Shown: piece after piece, positions 55,440-64,000 of the stretch | How the letters are laid out: the number at the start of each line of letters is the position of its first letter | Numbering within the stretch: position 1 is the first letter of the stretch | From: Hyphomicrobiales bacterium | GTDB taxonomy: Bacteria > Pseudomonadota > Alphaproteobacteria > Rhizobiales > JAJFHC01 | Length of the DNA: 64,000 bases | Reading direction: 5' to 3' | NCBI GenBank assembly: GCA_021775835.1 | Contig: JAJFHC010000053.1 | Location: 1 to 64,000 of the forward strand | The notes under the pieces: generated by a model | The model's input: only the letters and a program-made list of their open reading frames with translations | Database searches by the model: none | Told to the model about the DNA's origin: nothing | Program-made: the position numbers and the translations under genes

Positions 55440-55690
55440 TGTCTGCCCTTTACGGAAGCATTTGACCGAAATTTCGCGTCTGCTGGCAAGGCGTGGTTCG
55501 CGCCGTGGTCTGGTTGACCACAAGCGGACTACAACGCTGCCCAGTGGTCGCGAAATTTCAGCCTTCGGTGGGGCAAATCAGCTCATCGCCCGCGTTGCGA
55601 AGTTTGACGGATTCCCCACATCGCACTGCACTTCGCGCCTTGGCGACAAGCTGATTTGACTCCATCAAACGTTTCCGTAAAGGGCAGACA
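55440..55690. mobile_element. Candidate MITE: 251 bp with 26-bp terminal inverted repeats
   Basis: The ends TGTCTGCCCTTTACGGAAGCATTTGA-type arms (55440-55465 and complement of 55665-55690) match at 24 of 26 positions, and at 28 of 31 if extended to 55435-55695. Inside, more inverted repeats nest: 55468-55478 with 55549-55559 (perfect 11 bp), 55574-55590 with 55642-55658 (15 of 17), and GCGAAG with CTTCGC inside that. The element has no reading frame of note and would fold strongly as RNA or DNA. No clear target-site duplication is visible. It sits between the stops of convergent genes. It could instead be a large bidirectional terminator or a structured RNA, but the long near-perfect ends favour a miniature transposable element. 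Confidence 0.72.
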
Positions 55691-55718
55691 AGGTCGAGTG
55701 GACTAACTCGGGAACTTG

Positions 55719-58034
55719 TTACGGTTTCACTGTTTGTGGCGGGCTATATGCCGTCAATTCCGGGACCTTGCCCGAGAACAGTTCGATGTCCACCAGGCAG
55801 GAATGGGCGATCGGGCCCTGTGCCAGTTTCGACGTGCCCTTGTCCGGTGTCAGGACATTCGGGTTTCCGTGTTTGCACAGACCGGATGGCACCACAGAGA
55901 GTTCCGGGTCGAACCAGGCGCCGGTGCTGATCTGAATGACGCCCGGGCGAACCTGGTTGTCGATGACAGCACCGCACAGGCAACTGCCCCGATTGTTGAA
56001 GACGCGAACAATGTCGCCACAGGCGATGTTACGGACGTCAGCATCGTCGGGGTGGATTGTTACCGGTTCGCGGCCGTTGATTTTTGCCGCACGGCTGACA
56101 CTGCCATGGTCGAGATGGGAATGAAGCTTGGTCGTGGGCTGGTTTGAAATCAGATGCAACGGGTAGGGCTTCTCTGCCTTGCCTAGCCATTCCATTGGTT
56201 CCAGCCAGGCCGGGTGAGGCGGGCAATCGTCATAATCGAAACTCTCGATGGCTTTGGAAAAAATCTCGATCTTGCCACTCGGTGTCTTGAGGGGATGGGC
56301 GTCGGGGTCCTTACGGAAATCGGAAAGCATGACGTTGGGTTCCAGCGGCGGCGAGATCTTGTGCCAACCGTCTTTTCTCAACTGCTCGAGAGAAGGCAGC
56401 TCGATTTGAGCCTCGGCGGCGGCCTGTCGGCTTACGTCGTACAGCCAGCTTTGCCATTCATCGGCGTCGCGTCCCTCCGTAAAAACTTCTTCGACACCCA
56501 TTTCCCGTGCAATACCTGAGAGTATTTCATAGTCCGAACGCGCTTCTCCGGCTGCGTCAATGACCTTGTCCGTTGAAACCATGTAGGGATCGTTGGGCGC
56601 AAGCGTCAGGTCCTGGCGTTCGAGCGTCGTGGTGCACGGCAGGACGATGTCGGCATGTTTCGCCATGGTGTTCCAGCACCATTCATGCACGATGATGGTC
56701 TCAGGCTTCTGCCAGGCCGTGAGCATGCGGTTCAGGTCCTGGTGATGATGAAACGGGTTGCCTCCCGCCCAGTAGACAAGGCGAACGTCCGGGTAGGTTA
56801 GTTTCTGTCCGTTATAGTCAAAGGCTTCCCCCGACTTCAGAAGCATATCGCTGATGCGGGCAACTGGAATGAATGCATCGACCGGGTTGCGGCCCTGTGG
56901 TAACGCCTTGAAACTGAAGTCCCGCCGTTCAAGGCCGACAGTATTCACAGCCGAGTATCCCAGCCCGAATCCACCGCCGGGTAGACCTATCTGACCTATC
57001 ATTGCCGCAAGGGTGATCGCTGCCCAGAATGGCTGTTCTCCATGATCCTGCCGGGTCAGCGACCAGCTTACGGAAATCATTGTGCGTGACGCGGCCATCC
57101 GGCGGGCGAGGCTCCTGATCTGGTCTGCGGGAATTTCACAGATACCGGACGCCCACTCAGCCGTTTTATCTATGCCATCGGTCTCACCGGTCAAGTAGGC
57201 GCTGAAGCGATCGAATCCTGTCGTGTAGCGGTCAAGGAACACCGGATCATGCAACCCCTCGACCAATAGTGTATGGGCGAGACCGAGCATAATAGCGGCA
57301 TCGGTTGAAGGGCGTGCGGCAAGCCATTCGGCGTCGACGTCATCCATGACGTCAGACCTGAGGGGAGAGATGTTGACGAACTCGATGCCTGCCGCCCGGG
57401 CCTGGCGTATGGCCTCGCGCTGACGGTGGCGGCCGACACCACCTTGCCCGATCTGCCCGTTCTTGACCGGCAGGCCGCCGAAGGCAACGAACAACTGGGT
57501 CTCGGCAATGATCGAGTCCCAACTTGTGGCCTTGTAGATGAAGTCCCTGAGATTTCCGACAACGTGCGAGAGGATGACCTCGCCTGCGGCCAGGCTGTAG
57601 GAGTTTACCGACTTGGTAAAACCGCCAACACAGTTGAGGAAGCGTTTGAGCTGGCCTTGGGCATGATGAAACCGTCCGGCACTGGCCCAACCGTAAGAGC
57701 CCCCAAAGATGGATTCATTGCCGAATGTGTGCCTGACCCGATCTAATTCATCCGCGACCAGCTTCTCCGCAACATCCCAACTGACCTGGATGAAAGGCTC
57801 AGCCCCGCGTTTGGCTGTTGCCGTACCGGGACCGCCGTCCAGCCAGCTTCTTCGAACCATGGGGTGTTTGATACGGGTTGGTCCATCCAGCACATCGACA
57901 ATGCCCGGGCCGATCGGAGAGGGATCTACATCTTCCTCGAAGGGATGTAAAGCGGTGACTTTGCCGTTTTCGGTTTCAACCCGGTACGTGCCCCAGTGAT
58001 TAGTCGTTAAAGGCAGGTGGTTGTGAGACGTCAT
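55719..58034 (-). CDS. Molybdopterin N-/S-oxide reductase (TorA/DorA/BisC type)
   Basis: A 771-residue type III DMSO-reductase-family enzyme. The N-terminus (HWGTYRVETENGKV, ALHPFEEDVDPSPIG) fits the TorA/DorA/BisC branch, which has no iron-sulfur motif. SYGWASAGRFHHAQG carries the serine that binds molybdenum in this branch. It would reduce a sulfoxide or N-oxide such as DMSO, TMAO or biotin sulfoxide. No Tat signal is present, so like BisC it should act in the cytoplasm. ATG 58034 overlaps the upstream stop (ATGA), which decides the start over ATG 58049 and makes it the last gene of a four-gene operon. Confidence 0.88.
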   Translation of the reverse strand: MTSHNHLPLTTNHWGTYRVETENGKVTALHPFEEDVDPSPIGPGIVDVLDGPTRIKHPMVRRSWLDGGPGTATAKRGAEPFIQVSWDVAEKLVADELDRVRHTFGNESIFGGSYGWASAGRFHHAQGQLKRFLNCVGGFTKSVNSYSLAAGEVILSHVVGNLRDFIYKATSWDSIIAETQLFVAFGGLPVKNGQIGQGGVGRHRQREAIRQARAAGIEFVNISPLRSDVMDDVDAEWLAARPSTDAAIMLGLAHTLLVEGLHDPVFLDRYTTGFDRFSAYLTGETDGIDKTAEWASGICEIPADQIRSLARRMAASRTMISVSWSLTRQDHGEQPFWAAITLAAMIGQIGLPGGGFGLGYSAVNTVGLERRDFSFKALPQGRNPVDAFIPVARISDMLLKSGEAFDYNGQKLTYPDVRLVYWAGGNPFHHHQDLNRMLTAWQKPETIIVHEWCWNTMAKHADIVLPCTTTLERQDLTLAPNDPYMVSTDKVIDAAGEARSDYEILSGIAREMGVEEVFTEGRDADEWQSWLYDVSRQAAAEAQIELPSLEQLRKDGWHKISPPLEPNVMLSDFRKDPDAHPLKTPSGKIEIFSKAIESFDYDDCPPHPAWLEPMEWLGKAEKPYPLHLISNQPTTKLHSHLDHGSVSRAAKINGREPVTIHPDDADVRNIACGDIVRVFNNRGSCLCGAVIDNQVRPGVIQISTGAWFDPELSVVPSGLCKHGNPNVLTPDKGTSKLAQGPIAHSCLVDIELFSGKVPELTAYSPPQTVKP

Positions 58035-60157
58035 CGGGCCGGGCTCCATCGTATCAGCGCGTCGGCTGCAATTGCTTCGTTATTGTCGCACAGGATGATC
58101 GGATTGACATCCAGTTCCAAAAGGCGTTCCCGGTTGGTCTCTGCAAAGCACGTGATGGCCCTGACAGCTTTCAACAAGACATTCTGAGCTGTCCAGTTGA
58201 GTTCGAGGTGCTTTACAATCGTAAGTTCTTGTATCGCGGTCAGGATTTGCCTGTCACTGGCCGGAAGCAACAGGGTCTCATAATCATGCAACTCCTCAAC
58301 TTTTGTTCCTCCTCTGCCAATCAGCAATGCCAGGCCGAGACCGGGTTCATGTTTGACACCGATGATGAATTCAGCACAAGCGCCCGGTATCATCCGCTCT
58401 ACGAGGAACTGCGACGTATCGAGTTCTGCATCGTAGGCGGAGACGGAGGTGCCAATGGCGGCAACGGACGTTTCGATTTCCTCCCTGGAGTGAAGATCGA
58501 GGCAGACGGCGCCGGCCTTATGCTTGTGCGCGAGATTTTTGTTGAGAAGCTTCACTGCTACCGGAAAACCGAGTTTGTCGGCAGCCGCCATGATGTCCTC
58601 CAACGCCCCGGTGGCCCCCTCTGATACGGTTAGCCCATAGCCTGCGAGATGTTGTTTGCCCTGCCATTCATCCAGCATCACTGGATGGCCGGAAGGGGTG
58701 CCCGGGTCTGGCAGCAATCGCCCCAGCGGCTCGGGATCCGCCAAATACTCCTGACGCATCGACGCGTGATGGGCAGCAGCAGCAATGGCCACCATCGACT
58801 CATCAAGGCCCTGAAGTGTCGGTATGCCGACCGCATGGAGTTCGGTCCTCAATTCGAGGGGCAGTCCTTCGGGCAGAACCGAGGCAATTGCAATGGTTTT
58901 CCTTGTTTTGAGGCTCAAGCGGATAATCCCGTCGATTGTCGGTCTCCACACGTCGGCCACGTTCGCCAGATGAGGATAGTCGATAAAGTATACTAGCAGG
59001 TCGCATCGTTCATCGAGCAGAATGCCCAGTCCGGTTTCGGCAATGACCGGGTCAGACAGGCTTGCCCAGGGGAGGTTGTAATCCAAGGGATTCGACAAGT
59101 GGACAAGATCGGGGACCCGTTCGCGCAATGCCTTCTGTTGATCAACGGTTAGCAGTGGAAACTCAAGCCCCAGGCGACGTCCCTTGTCAGAAATCAGCGC
59201 CGTGTAGCCTCCGGAGTTGGCGGCGCAATAGACACGTTTTCCGATAGACCTGTCGGCAATGCCGAGGAGTTTGAGGGTTTCAACCAAAGCTTTGGGTGAG
59301 CCTACTTCGACCATACCCAACCGTCTAAAGAGAGTACTCCACAATTCGTTTGAAACTGCGAGTGTGCCGCTATGACTTTTTGTCAGTTCAGCGCTTTCGC
59401 GTGTGCCGCCTGTCTTTAAGACAACAAGGGGCACGCCACTGTCCAGGGCACGCATGGCCGCGCGGCTAAGAGCTGCCACATCGACCAGGCCTTCCAGGTA
59501 AAGGCCGATGGCACGGACACGATTGTCGTCGAGCATTGCATCGATGAAGTCTGCTGCATCCAATACTGCCTGGTTTCCCATGCTGATCACATAGCCCAGG
59601 GGAAATGCCCGTTCGACATTGGAAACCGAATAGGCCACGTAACCGCTTTGGGAGATCAGGGCGATACCGTTCTGCGGGACTGAGGTGTAGACGTTGCCGC
59701 CGCCCCAGACCGCAACTCCGTCAAACTGATTCAGGATGCCGAGGCAGTTCGGCCCGACCAGGGCAAGATCGCCTGCTGCTTTCTGGAGTGCTTTTTGAAG
59801 AATCTGGCCCTGGTTATCGGTTTCGGCAAACTCACCGGTGATCGAGACCGCTCCGCCTGCGCCGAGAGCAGCCAGTTGCGCGACCACATCAATGGTGCGA
59901 GTCCGCGAAACCGCGATGAGAGAGGCATCTGGCGGCTCTGGCAGATCGGCAACGGAGGCTACGCACGGTATCCCAGCAATTTCACGGTGTTTTGGATGGA
60001 CAGTCCAGATATTGCCTTTGAAACCTGATGCACGACACAGATTGATCGAAGCTTCGACGGCACGTCCGCCCACGAAAGCGATATGCCGTGGGGTAAGCAG
60101 TCTCTTCAGATTTGTTCGTCGAGTTTGACTTTGATCGCTGGTTTTCTTTTCTGTCAT
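58031..60157 (-). CDS. NDP-forming acyl-CoA synthetase (acetyl-CoA synthetase-like)
   Basis: A 708-residue enzyme that links an acid to CoA using a nucleotide triphosphate with a phospho-histidine relay. Order: CoA-binding domain (about 15-135), succinyl-CoA-ligase-like domain with the catalytic His262 in KSHSGTLAVSN, and a C-terminal ATP-grasp domain (about 485-700: GFPVAVKLLNKNLAHK, ending ELDVNPIILCD). The substrate is unknown. It lies 5 bases after the GcvT-like gene and overlaps the molybdoenzyme start. In this operon it may replace an AMP-forming ligase. Confidence 0.87.
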   Translation of the reverse strand: MTEKKTSDQSQTRRTNLKRLLTPRHIAFVGGRAVEASINLCRASGFKGNIWTVHPKHREIAGIPCVASVADLPEPPDASLIAVSRTRTIDVVAQLAALGAGGAVSITGEFAETDNQGQILQKALQKAAGDLALVGPNCLGILNQFDGVAVWGGGNVYTSVPQNGIALISQSGYVAYSVSNVERAFPLGYVISMGNQAVLDAADFIDAMLDDNRVRAIGLYLEGLVDVAALSRAAMRALDSGVPLVVLKTGGTRESAELTKSHSGTLAVSNELWSTLFRRLGMVEVGSPKALVETLKLLGIADRSIGKRVYCAANSGGYTALISDKGRRLGLEFPLLTVDQQKALRERVPDLVHLSNPLDYNLPWASLSDPVIAETGLGILLDERCDLLVYFIDYPHLANVADVWRPTIDGIIRLSLKTRKTIAIASVLPEGLPLELRTELHAVGIPTLQGLDESMVAIAAAAHHASMRQEYLADPEPLGRLLPDPGTPSGHPVMLDEWQGKQHLAGYGLTVSEGATGALEDIMAAADKLGFPVAVKLLNKNLAHKHKAGAVCLDLHSREEIETSVAAIGTSVSAYDAELDTSQFLVERMIPGACAEFIIGVKHEPGLGLALLIGRGGTKVEELHDYETLLLPASDRQILTAIQELTIVKHLELNWTAQNVLLKAVRAITCFAETNRERLLELDVNPIILCDNNEAIAADALIRWSPAR

Positions 60158-60162
60158 TGGAA

Positions 60163-61302
60163 TTACAAGTCTGCGGTCTCCTGTCCACGAGGGATGCGTT
60201 TTCCGGAGTCGTAGAACGGCAATGTGTGCAACTCGATTGCCTGTTCGTTGCCAGTTCGGTCAACCACCGAAAAACCGCCTTTCTTCATCGCCTCGGGTTG
60301 GTCAAACAGTGCGAAACCAACACCGCTCTGGAGGTATGGAGACTGACCGAAAGCCTTTACGCGCCCCACTTTCTCGCCATGATGTAGGATGGCTGAGTTC
60401 CATTTGACGTCTCCGTTCAAACATCTAAATCCAGTGAACCGTGACCGTTTGTCCGCTGATGCCAGCGCCCGCTTGCCGACAAAATCGGCCCCCTGGAGAT
60501 CAACAAACATGCCAAGTCCCACATCAAATGGGGACGTGTCCCAGTTCATGTCCGTGCCGTAATTGAGGATGCCGGCTTCGATACGGCGCGTGTTCATAGA
60601 GAGAGTGCCGCACGGTGACAGGCCAAAGTCGTTTCCGGTTTCCAGCAGATGACTCCATAAGGCCGGTCCGTTTATGTCCGGGTCGAGATTGTAAATTTCA
60701 AACCCCAACTCGCCGGTCCACCCGGTACGGCTGACAAGTACATCCTGGCCGCCCATACGTACTTGAGCTGAATGGAAATATCCAAACTTGTCGGGCAAGC
60801 CCAGATCGCACGCCCCGGCAAGAACCTTGAGTGCGGCAGGCCCCTGCACCTGCAAGGCCCAGGCCTGAGGGTCATGTATCGAGACGTCGAAGCCATCGCG
60901 ATGCGCCTGCATCCACGTGAAGACATCGCGGTCTGCATGCACGTACCAGAAACGGTCTTCGCTGAGACGGAACACGACACCGTCACAGACGATTCCGCCA
61001 TCGTGATGGCATAACAGGCCATATCGACCGCGATCGACTTTCAATGAACTCATCGGCCTTGTGAACAGAGTGTCGACAAAGGCGGCTGCATCTCTGCCTG
61101 AAATTTCCAGAGGCACCTCCGGCACATCGAACAGCCCAGCGGTTTTTCGAAGTATCCAGTATTCCTCGGTTGTGCTTCTGCCAAAGGACAATGGTGTGAG
61201 CCTGCCTTCGTGGTCTCCATAGTTGACCGTCACGGCCCGTGTCGACGAAAAGTAGGGTGAGCGGGCGCAACTACTGATGATGGGAAGTACCGTTCCAGCC
61301 AC
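60163..61302 (-). CDS. GcvT/DmdA-like folate-dependent aminomethyl- or methyltransferase
   Basis: A 379-residue protein of the GcvT fold, which moves one-carbon groups to tetrahydrofolate. It has LFDVPEVPLEISG, VQGPAALKVL, SRTGWTGELGFEIY, NTRRIEAGILNYGTDM and VGKRAL. The length and the bipartite RRIEAGILNYG.DM region recall DMSP demethylase DmdA, but other GcvT-like demethylases share these marks. GTG 61302 with GAGAGGAG seven bases upstream gives a good start; ATG 61395 would overlap aidB. It lies between aidB and the NDP-forming synthetase in a tight operon, so its substrate is probably a methylated compound processed through CoA intermediates. Confidence 0.8.
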   Translation of the reverse strand: MAGTVLPIISSCARSPYFSSTRAVTVNYGDHEGRLTPLSFGRSTTEEYWILRKTAGLFDVPEVPLEISGRDAAAFVDTLFTRPMSSLKVDRGRYGLLCHHDGGIVCDGVVFRLSEDRFWYVHADRDVFTWMQAHRDGFDVSIHDPQAWALQVQGPAALKVLAGACDLGLPDKFGYFHSAQVRMGGQDVLVSRTGWTGELGFEIYNLDPDINGPALWSHLLETGNDFGLSPCGTLSMNTRRIEAGILNYGTDMNWDTSPFDVGLGMFVDLQGADFVGKRALASADKRSRFTGFRCLNGDVKWNSAILHHGEKVGRVKAFGQSPYLQSGVGFALFDQPEAMKKGGFSVVDRTGNEQAIELHTLPFYDSGKRIPRGQETADL

Positions 61303-61352
61303 TTTCTGGCTCCTCTCGTCTTGACGTAAGTTGTTTGATGGTGCGGGCAGGA

Positions 61353-63020
61353 TCAACCGGGCTGCGTGCGTGATATGATGGCATCCATATCGCATTCGGC
61401 CGGTAGAGTGCCGAACGATCCGCGATAACGGGGGGCAAGGCGGGAGGCACAGAATGCGTCGGCGACGGCGGTGGGTGCATACTGCGCAAGCAAGGCGCCC
61501 TGCAATGTCAGCGCAATTAATTCAGTGACTATCCGCATGCGGGATTCCATGTTCTGACGATTGGCAAGTTCGCTGCGCAGTTCATCGATCGCTACGTCTA
61601 GATTGCGGTAATGGCCGCGGGCTTTGTCGAGTTCGGAGAACAAGGCGGGCATGGCGTCGGGTTCTCGGGATAGCGCCCTGAGGACATCAAGACCGATTAT
61701 GTTGCCGCAACCTTCCCAGATGCTGTTCAACGGGGCTTCACGATAAAGTCTCGGCATGATGGATTCCTCAACGTATCCCGGTCCGCCGTGGCATTCCAAT
61801 GCCTCTACGACATGGTAGGGTGCCCGTTTACAGTTCCAGTATTTGGCGACCGCTGTGCCTATTCTGGCCAAGGCTGCTTCCGCCGGGTCGGATGCTGCGT
61901 GGTCCATTGCGCGTGCAACGCGTAGCCCAAGCGCCAAAGCGGCCTCAACCTCAAGCGCCAGATCGGCCAGGACATTTTTCATCAAAGGTTGCTGTATCAG
62001 GCGCTTTTGAAATGCATTGCGGTTTGCCGTGTGATGCAGTGCTTGAACCAGGGCCTGGCGCATCAATCCTGCCGAGGACATGGCGCAGTAAAGTCGGTTC
62101 CCCGTTACCATTTCGATTATCGTCCGCACGCCCCGGCCTTCCTCGCCGACCATCAGCCCATAGGTGTCTTGAAACTCCATCTCCGTTGATGCGTTCGAGC
62201 GGTTTCCCAGTTTGTCCTTGAGTCGTTGAAGGTTGAGTGCATTTCGCTCTCCGTCCGGCCTCCAGCGGGGTACGAGAAAACATGACAGACCGCCATCTGT
62301 GTAGGCCAGAACAAGAAATGCATCGCACATGGGAGCCGAACAGAAAAACTTATGACCGGTGAGGTGGTACGCTGCTCCGATGCCTTCGTGCGACCCAAGG
62401 GCAATTGCGGTCGTCGAGTTTGCGCGGACGTCCGAACCGCCTTGCTTCTCTGTCATGAACATGCCGACAAGCGCGCCGCTTTTTTCAGTGACGGGAACGT
62501 CGCGCGGGTCATAGGAAGTGGACAGCAGGCGGGGCTTCCATTGTTCGGCAATCGCCGCTGTGGTTTCCAATGACGGGATGACAGAATACGACATCGCCAT
62601 GGGACACATGGCGCCGCCTTCGGGCTGGCTGAACATATAGGTCAATGCAGCGTGACCGACATGGGCTCCCGGTCCGGCGTTCCGCCAAGCGAAGTTATGA
62701 ACCTCGTTTGAAACGGCCAGTTCCATCAGGTCATGGTAGGCAGGATGGAATTCGACTTGATTGATCCGCATACCGTATTGGTCGAAAGCCTTGAGTTCCG
62801 GGCCGAACCTGTTTGCCTGGGCGGCTTTTTCAAACACGTGCTCGGCGCCAACGTCTTCACCGAACTTTTGCAATTTGTCCGTAGCCCACTCAGCACCCTG
62901 TATTGCCGTCCATTCACAAAGTGGGATGTCTCCACCCCACAAATCCTGGTTTCCCAGATGAGGCGGCATGTTGGTGACCTCATGGGTCGACAATCTGGAC
63001 AAGGGGCTGACCGGTTTCAT
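61353..63020 (-). CDS. aidB: AidB-like acyl-CoA dehydrogenase
   Basis: A 555-residue FAD protein very like E. coli AidB. It has GMFMTEKQGGSDV, LKDKLGNRSNAS.E.EFQD, RLIQQPLMKNVLADLALE and SIWEGCGNIIGLDVL. AidB is linked to alkylation stress; AidB-like proteins in catabolic operons may act as real acyl-CoA dehydrogenases, as DmdC does in DMSP use. GGAGGA seven bases before ATG 63020 fixes the start. It heads a four-gene operon and is divergent from a LysR-type gene 93 bases away. Confidence 0.88.
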   Translation of the reverse strand: MKPVSPLSRLSTHEVTNMPPHLGNQDLWGGDIPLCEWTAIQGAEWATDKLQKFGEDVGAEHVFEKAAQANRFGPELKAFDQYGMRINQVEFHPAYHDLMELAVSNEVHNFAWRNAGPGAHVGHAALTYMFSQPEGGAMCPMAMSYSVIPSLETTAAIAEQWKPRLLSTSYDPRDVPVTEKSGALVGMFMTEKQGGSDVRANSTTAIALGSHEGIGAAYHLTGHKFFCSAPMCDAFLVLAYTDGGLSCFLVPRWRPDGERNALNLQRLKDKLGNRSNASTEMEFQDTYGLMVGEEGRGVRTIIEMVTGNRLYCAMSSAGLMRQALVQALHHTANRNAFQKRLIQQPLMKNVLADLALEVEAALALGLRVARAMDHAASDPAEAALARIGTAVAKYWNCKRAPYHVVEALECHGGPGYVEESIMPRLYREAPLNSIWEGCGNIIGLDVLRALSREPDAMPALFSELDKARGHYRNLDVAIDELRSELANRQNMESRMRIVTELIALTLQGALLAQYAPTAVADAFCASRLAPRYRGSFGTLPAECDMDAIISRTQPG

Positions 63021-63113
63021 GAAAATTCCTCCATACGGAACATTAGGAAATGTAGGGCTCCTAGAACAACACCAGAATCTTGCACTATGTGTTCAAGTTT
63101 CTTAAACAGAGGA

Positions 63114-64000
63114 ATGCACTTCCGGTCTTACGATACTTTGAAACTGTTCGGCGTGGTGGCTGAAAAAATGAGTTTCACCGCAGCGGCACTTAGCTTGAAC
63201 ATGTCAAAGGGAGCGGTCAGCTATCAGATCGCCAAACTTGAAGGTGATCTGGGTTTCGATCTTTTCGAGAGAAACCACACGCGCATTGCTCTGACACCCG
63301 AGGGCAAACGGCTGTGGCAGGAGACCGATAGGGCGCTGGCTCAGATTGACTACTTGATCTCTGATTTGCGCATTGGAGGAAAAGGGTCATTACTCGTGGG
63401 GATGCATACATATTTCCTCGCGCGTTGGCTTTCGCCCCGTCTGCCGCGTTTTACGCAAGCCAATCCGGATGTCGGGTTGCGCATAGAGCCAATCAACATT
63501 GCAGAAGACCTGATCAACAAGGAACTAGACCTGGCTGTGATCTGGGGGGACGGCATTCTCGGCGGTGGCAACTCTGAACTTCTGTTCCATTCGCGTACTG
63601 TCCCTCTCGCAAGCCCGGCGATGGCACAAAAAGTTCGTGCGTTGGGGCTGAAGAGAGCTGTTGCGGAGCTGCCGCTACTGCCTGATGCGTCTGGCATGGA
63701 GGGCTGGCGGACATGGCACCGAAGTGTAGGTTTGCCTTTCAATCCCCAACCCCGCCCAATTCACCTGCCTGATGCCAACAATCGGGTACAGGCTGCAATC
63801 TCCGGTCATGGCATCGCCTTACTGGACGAGTTTTCGGTTGCCGAAACCCGCGCCGGACACCTAGTGGAAATTTCCGATGTCCATCTTGAGGATTTTGGGT
63901 ACTTCCTGGCGTTTCCCAGAGGACGTTTCTGCAACGCCGCCGCAGTGGCCTTTCGAGACTGGTTGATCAATGAGGCCGGATCAGGATTGGACCCTGTCCA
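63114..64000 (+). CDS. LysR-type transcriptional regulator, 3'-truncated by window
   Basis: The reading frame from ATG 63114 runs to the window end without a stop, giving 295 residues. The N-terminal winged helix (FTAAALSLNMSKGAVSYQIAKLEGDLGFDLFERN) is cut here into two readable parts: AAALSLNMSKGAVSYQI and LEGDLGFDLFERN. The effector domain follows (LRIEPINIAEDLINKELDLAV, PHLPDAN-type HLPDANNRVQAAISGHGIALL). It resembles GcvA-type LysR proteins. Divergence from aidB makes it the likely regulator of that operon. Confidence 0.88.
   Translation, partial: MHFRSYDTLKLFGVVAEKMSFTAAALSLNMSKGAVSYQIAKLEGDLGFDLFERNHTRIALTPEGKRLWQETDRALAQIDYLISDLRIGGKGSLLVGMHTYFLARWLSPRLPRFTQANPDVGLRIEPINIAEDLINKELDLAVIWGDGILGGGNSELLFHSRTVPLASPAMAQKVRALGLKRAVAELPLLPDASGMEGWRTWHRSVGLPFNPQPRPIHLPDANNRVQAAISGHGIALLDEFSVAETRAGHLVEISDVHLEDFGYFLAFPRGRFCNAAAVAFRDWLINEAGSGLDPV

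Noticed and set aside
1..64000. CRISPR arrays, integrases, complete insertion sequences
   Set aside because: No regularly spaced repeats, recombinase or transposase genes were seen anywhere in the window.

Overview
The window looks like part of the chromosome of a marine, methylated-amine-using alphaproteobacterium, probably Rhodospirillales-like or roseobacter-like. The reasons are a trimethylamine/TMAO catabolic cluster, the recG / sdhE-mfd arrangement, HspQ, MetZ and a malyl-CoA lyase of a type common in Alphaproteobacteria, and GC-rich coding sequence. No phage, complete insertion sequence or CRISPR array is visible, so most of the window reads as ordinary core chromosome with accessory patches. 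Function calls rest on motifs and family resemblance read by eye; no database search was run.

1-9 kb: the end of a betaine/TMAO-type binding protein, its ATPase and a double-length permease (tmoX-V-W), trimethylamine monooxygenase (tmm), a secreted DUF1194 protein and, convergent with these, TMAO demethylase (tdm). Together they would import TMAO, oxidise TMA to TMAO in the cytoplasm, and demethylate TMAO to dimethylamine plus a C1 unit for tetrahydrofolate. A 31-bp dyad lies just upstream of tdm. 8.2-12.5 kb holds a Stf0-type sulfotransferase translationally coupled to a protein of about 1,137 residues that I do not recognise.

12.6-25.3 kb: tRNA-Lys(TTT) with a diverged inverted copy of its D-to-variable region nearby, a TPR-methyltransferase fusion, envelope proteins, an OmpR-type two-component pair, a three-gene set of unknown role (ATC-hydrolase-like, ATP-grasp, DUF1638), a DUF302 protein, an EamA exporter, and a divergent GlxA-regulator / DJ-1 enzyme pair around a dyad.

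25.3-38 kb: housekeeping genes glmU-glmS, a TPR-SPOR protein, a DUF502 membrane protein, recG divergent from sdhE-mfd, a DsbA/FrnE oxidoreductase and a small basic ArfA-like ORF.

38-50.2 kb: an operon of a YejA-like binding protein and two acyl-CoA ligase homologues, one lacking the catalytic lysine; hspQ; a malyl-CoA lyase divergent from an AEC transporter and a CaiB/racemase-type enzyme; a UbiH-type hydroxylase; and a DUF2182-DUF1326 pair.

50.3-64 kb: a GST, a complete copper amine oxidase, a BON-LysM protein, rhodanese-metZ, and a structured 251-bp element with 26-bp terminal inverted repeats (candidate MITE). Last comes a tightly packed minus-strand operon: AidB-like acyl-CoA dehydrogenase, GcvT/DmdA-like folate enzyme, NDP-forming acyl-CoA synthetase and a TorA/BisC-type molybdoenzyme, divergent from a LysR regulator that runs off the window. 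This last operon is the best candidate for an undescribed pathway, plausibly for methylated sulfur or nitrogen compounds.
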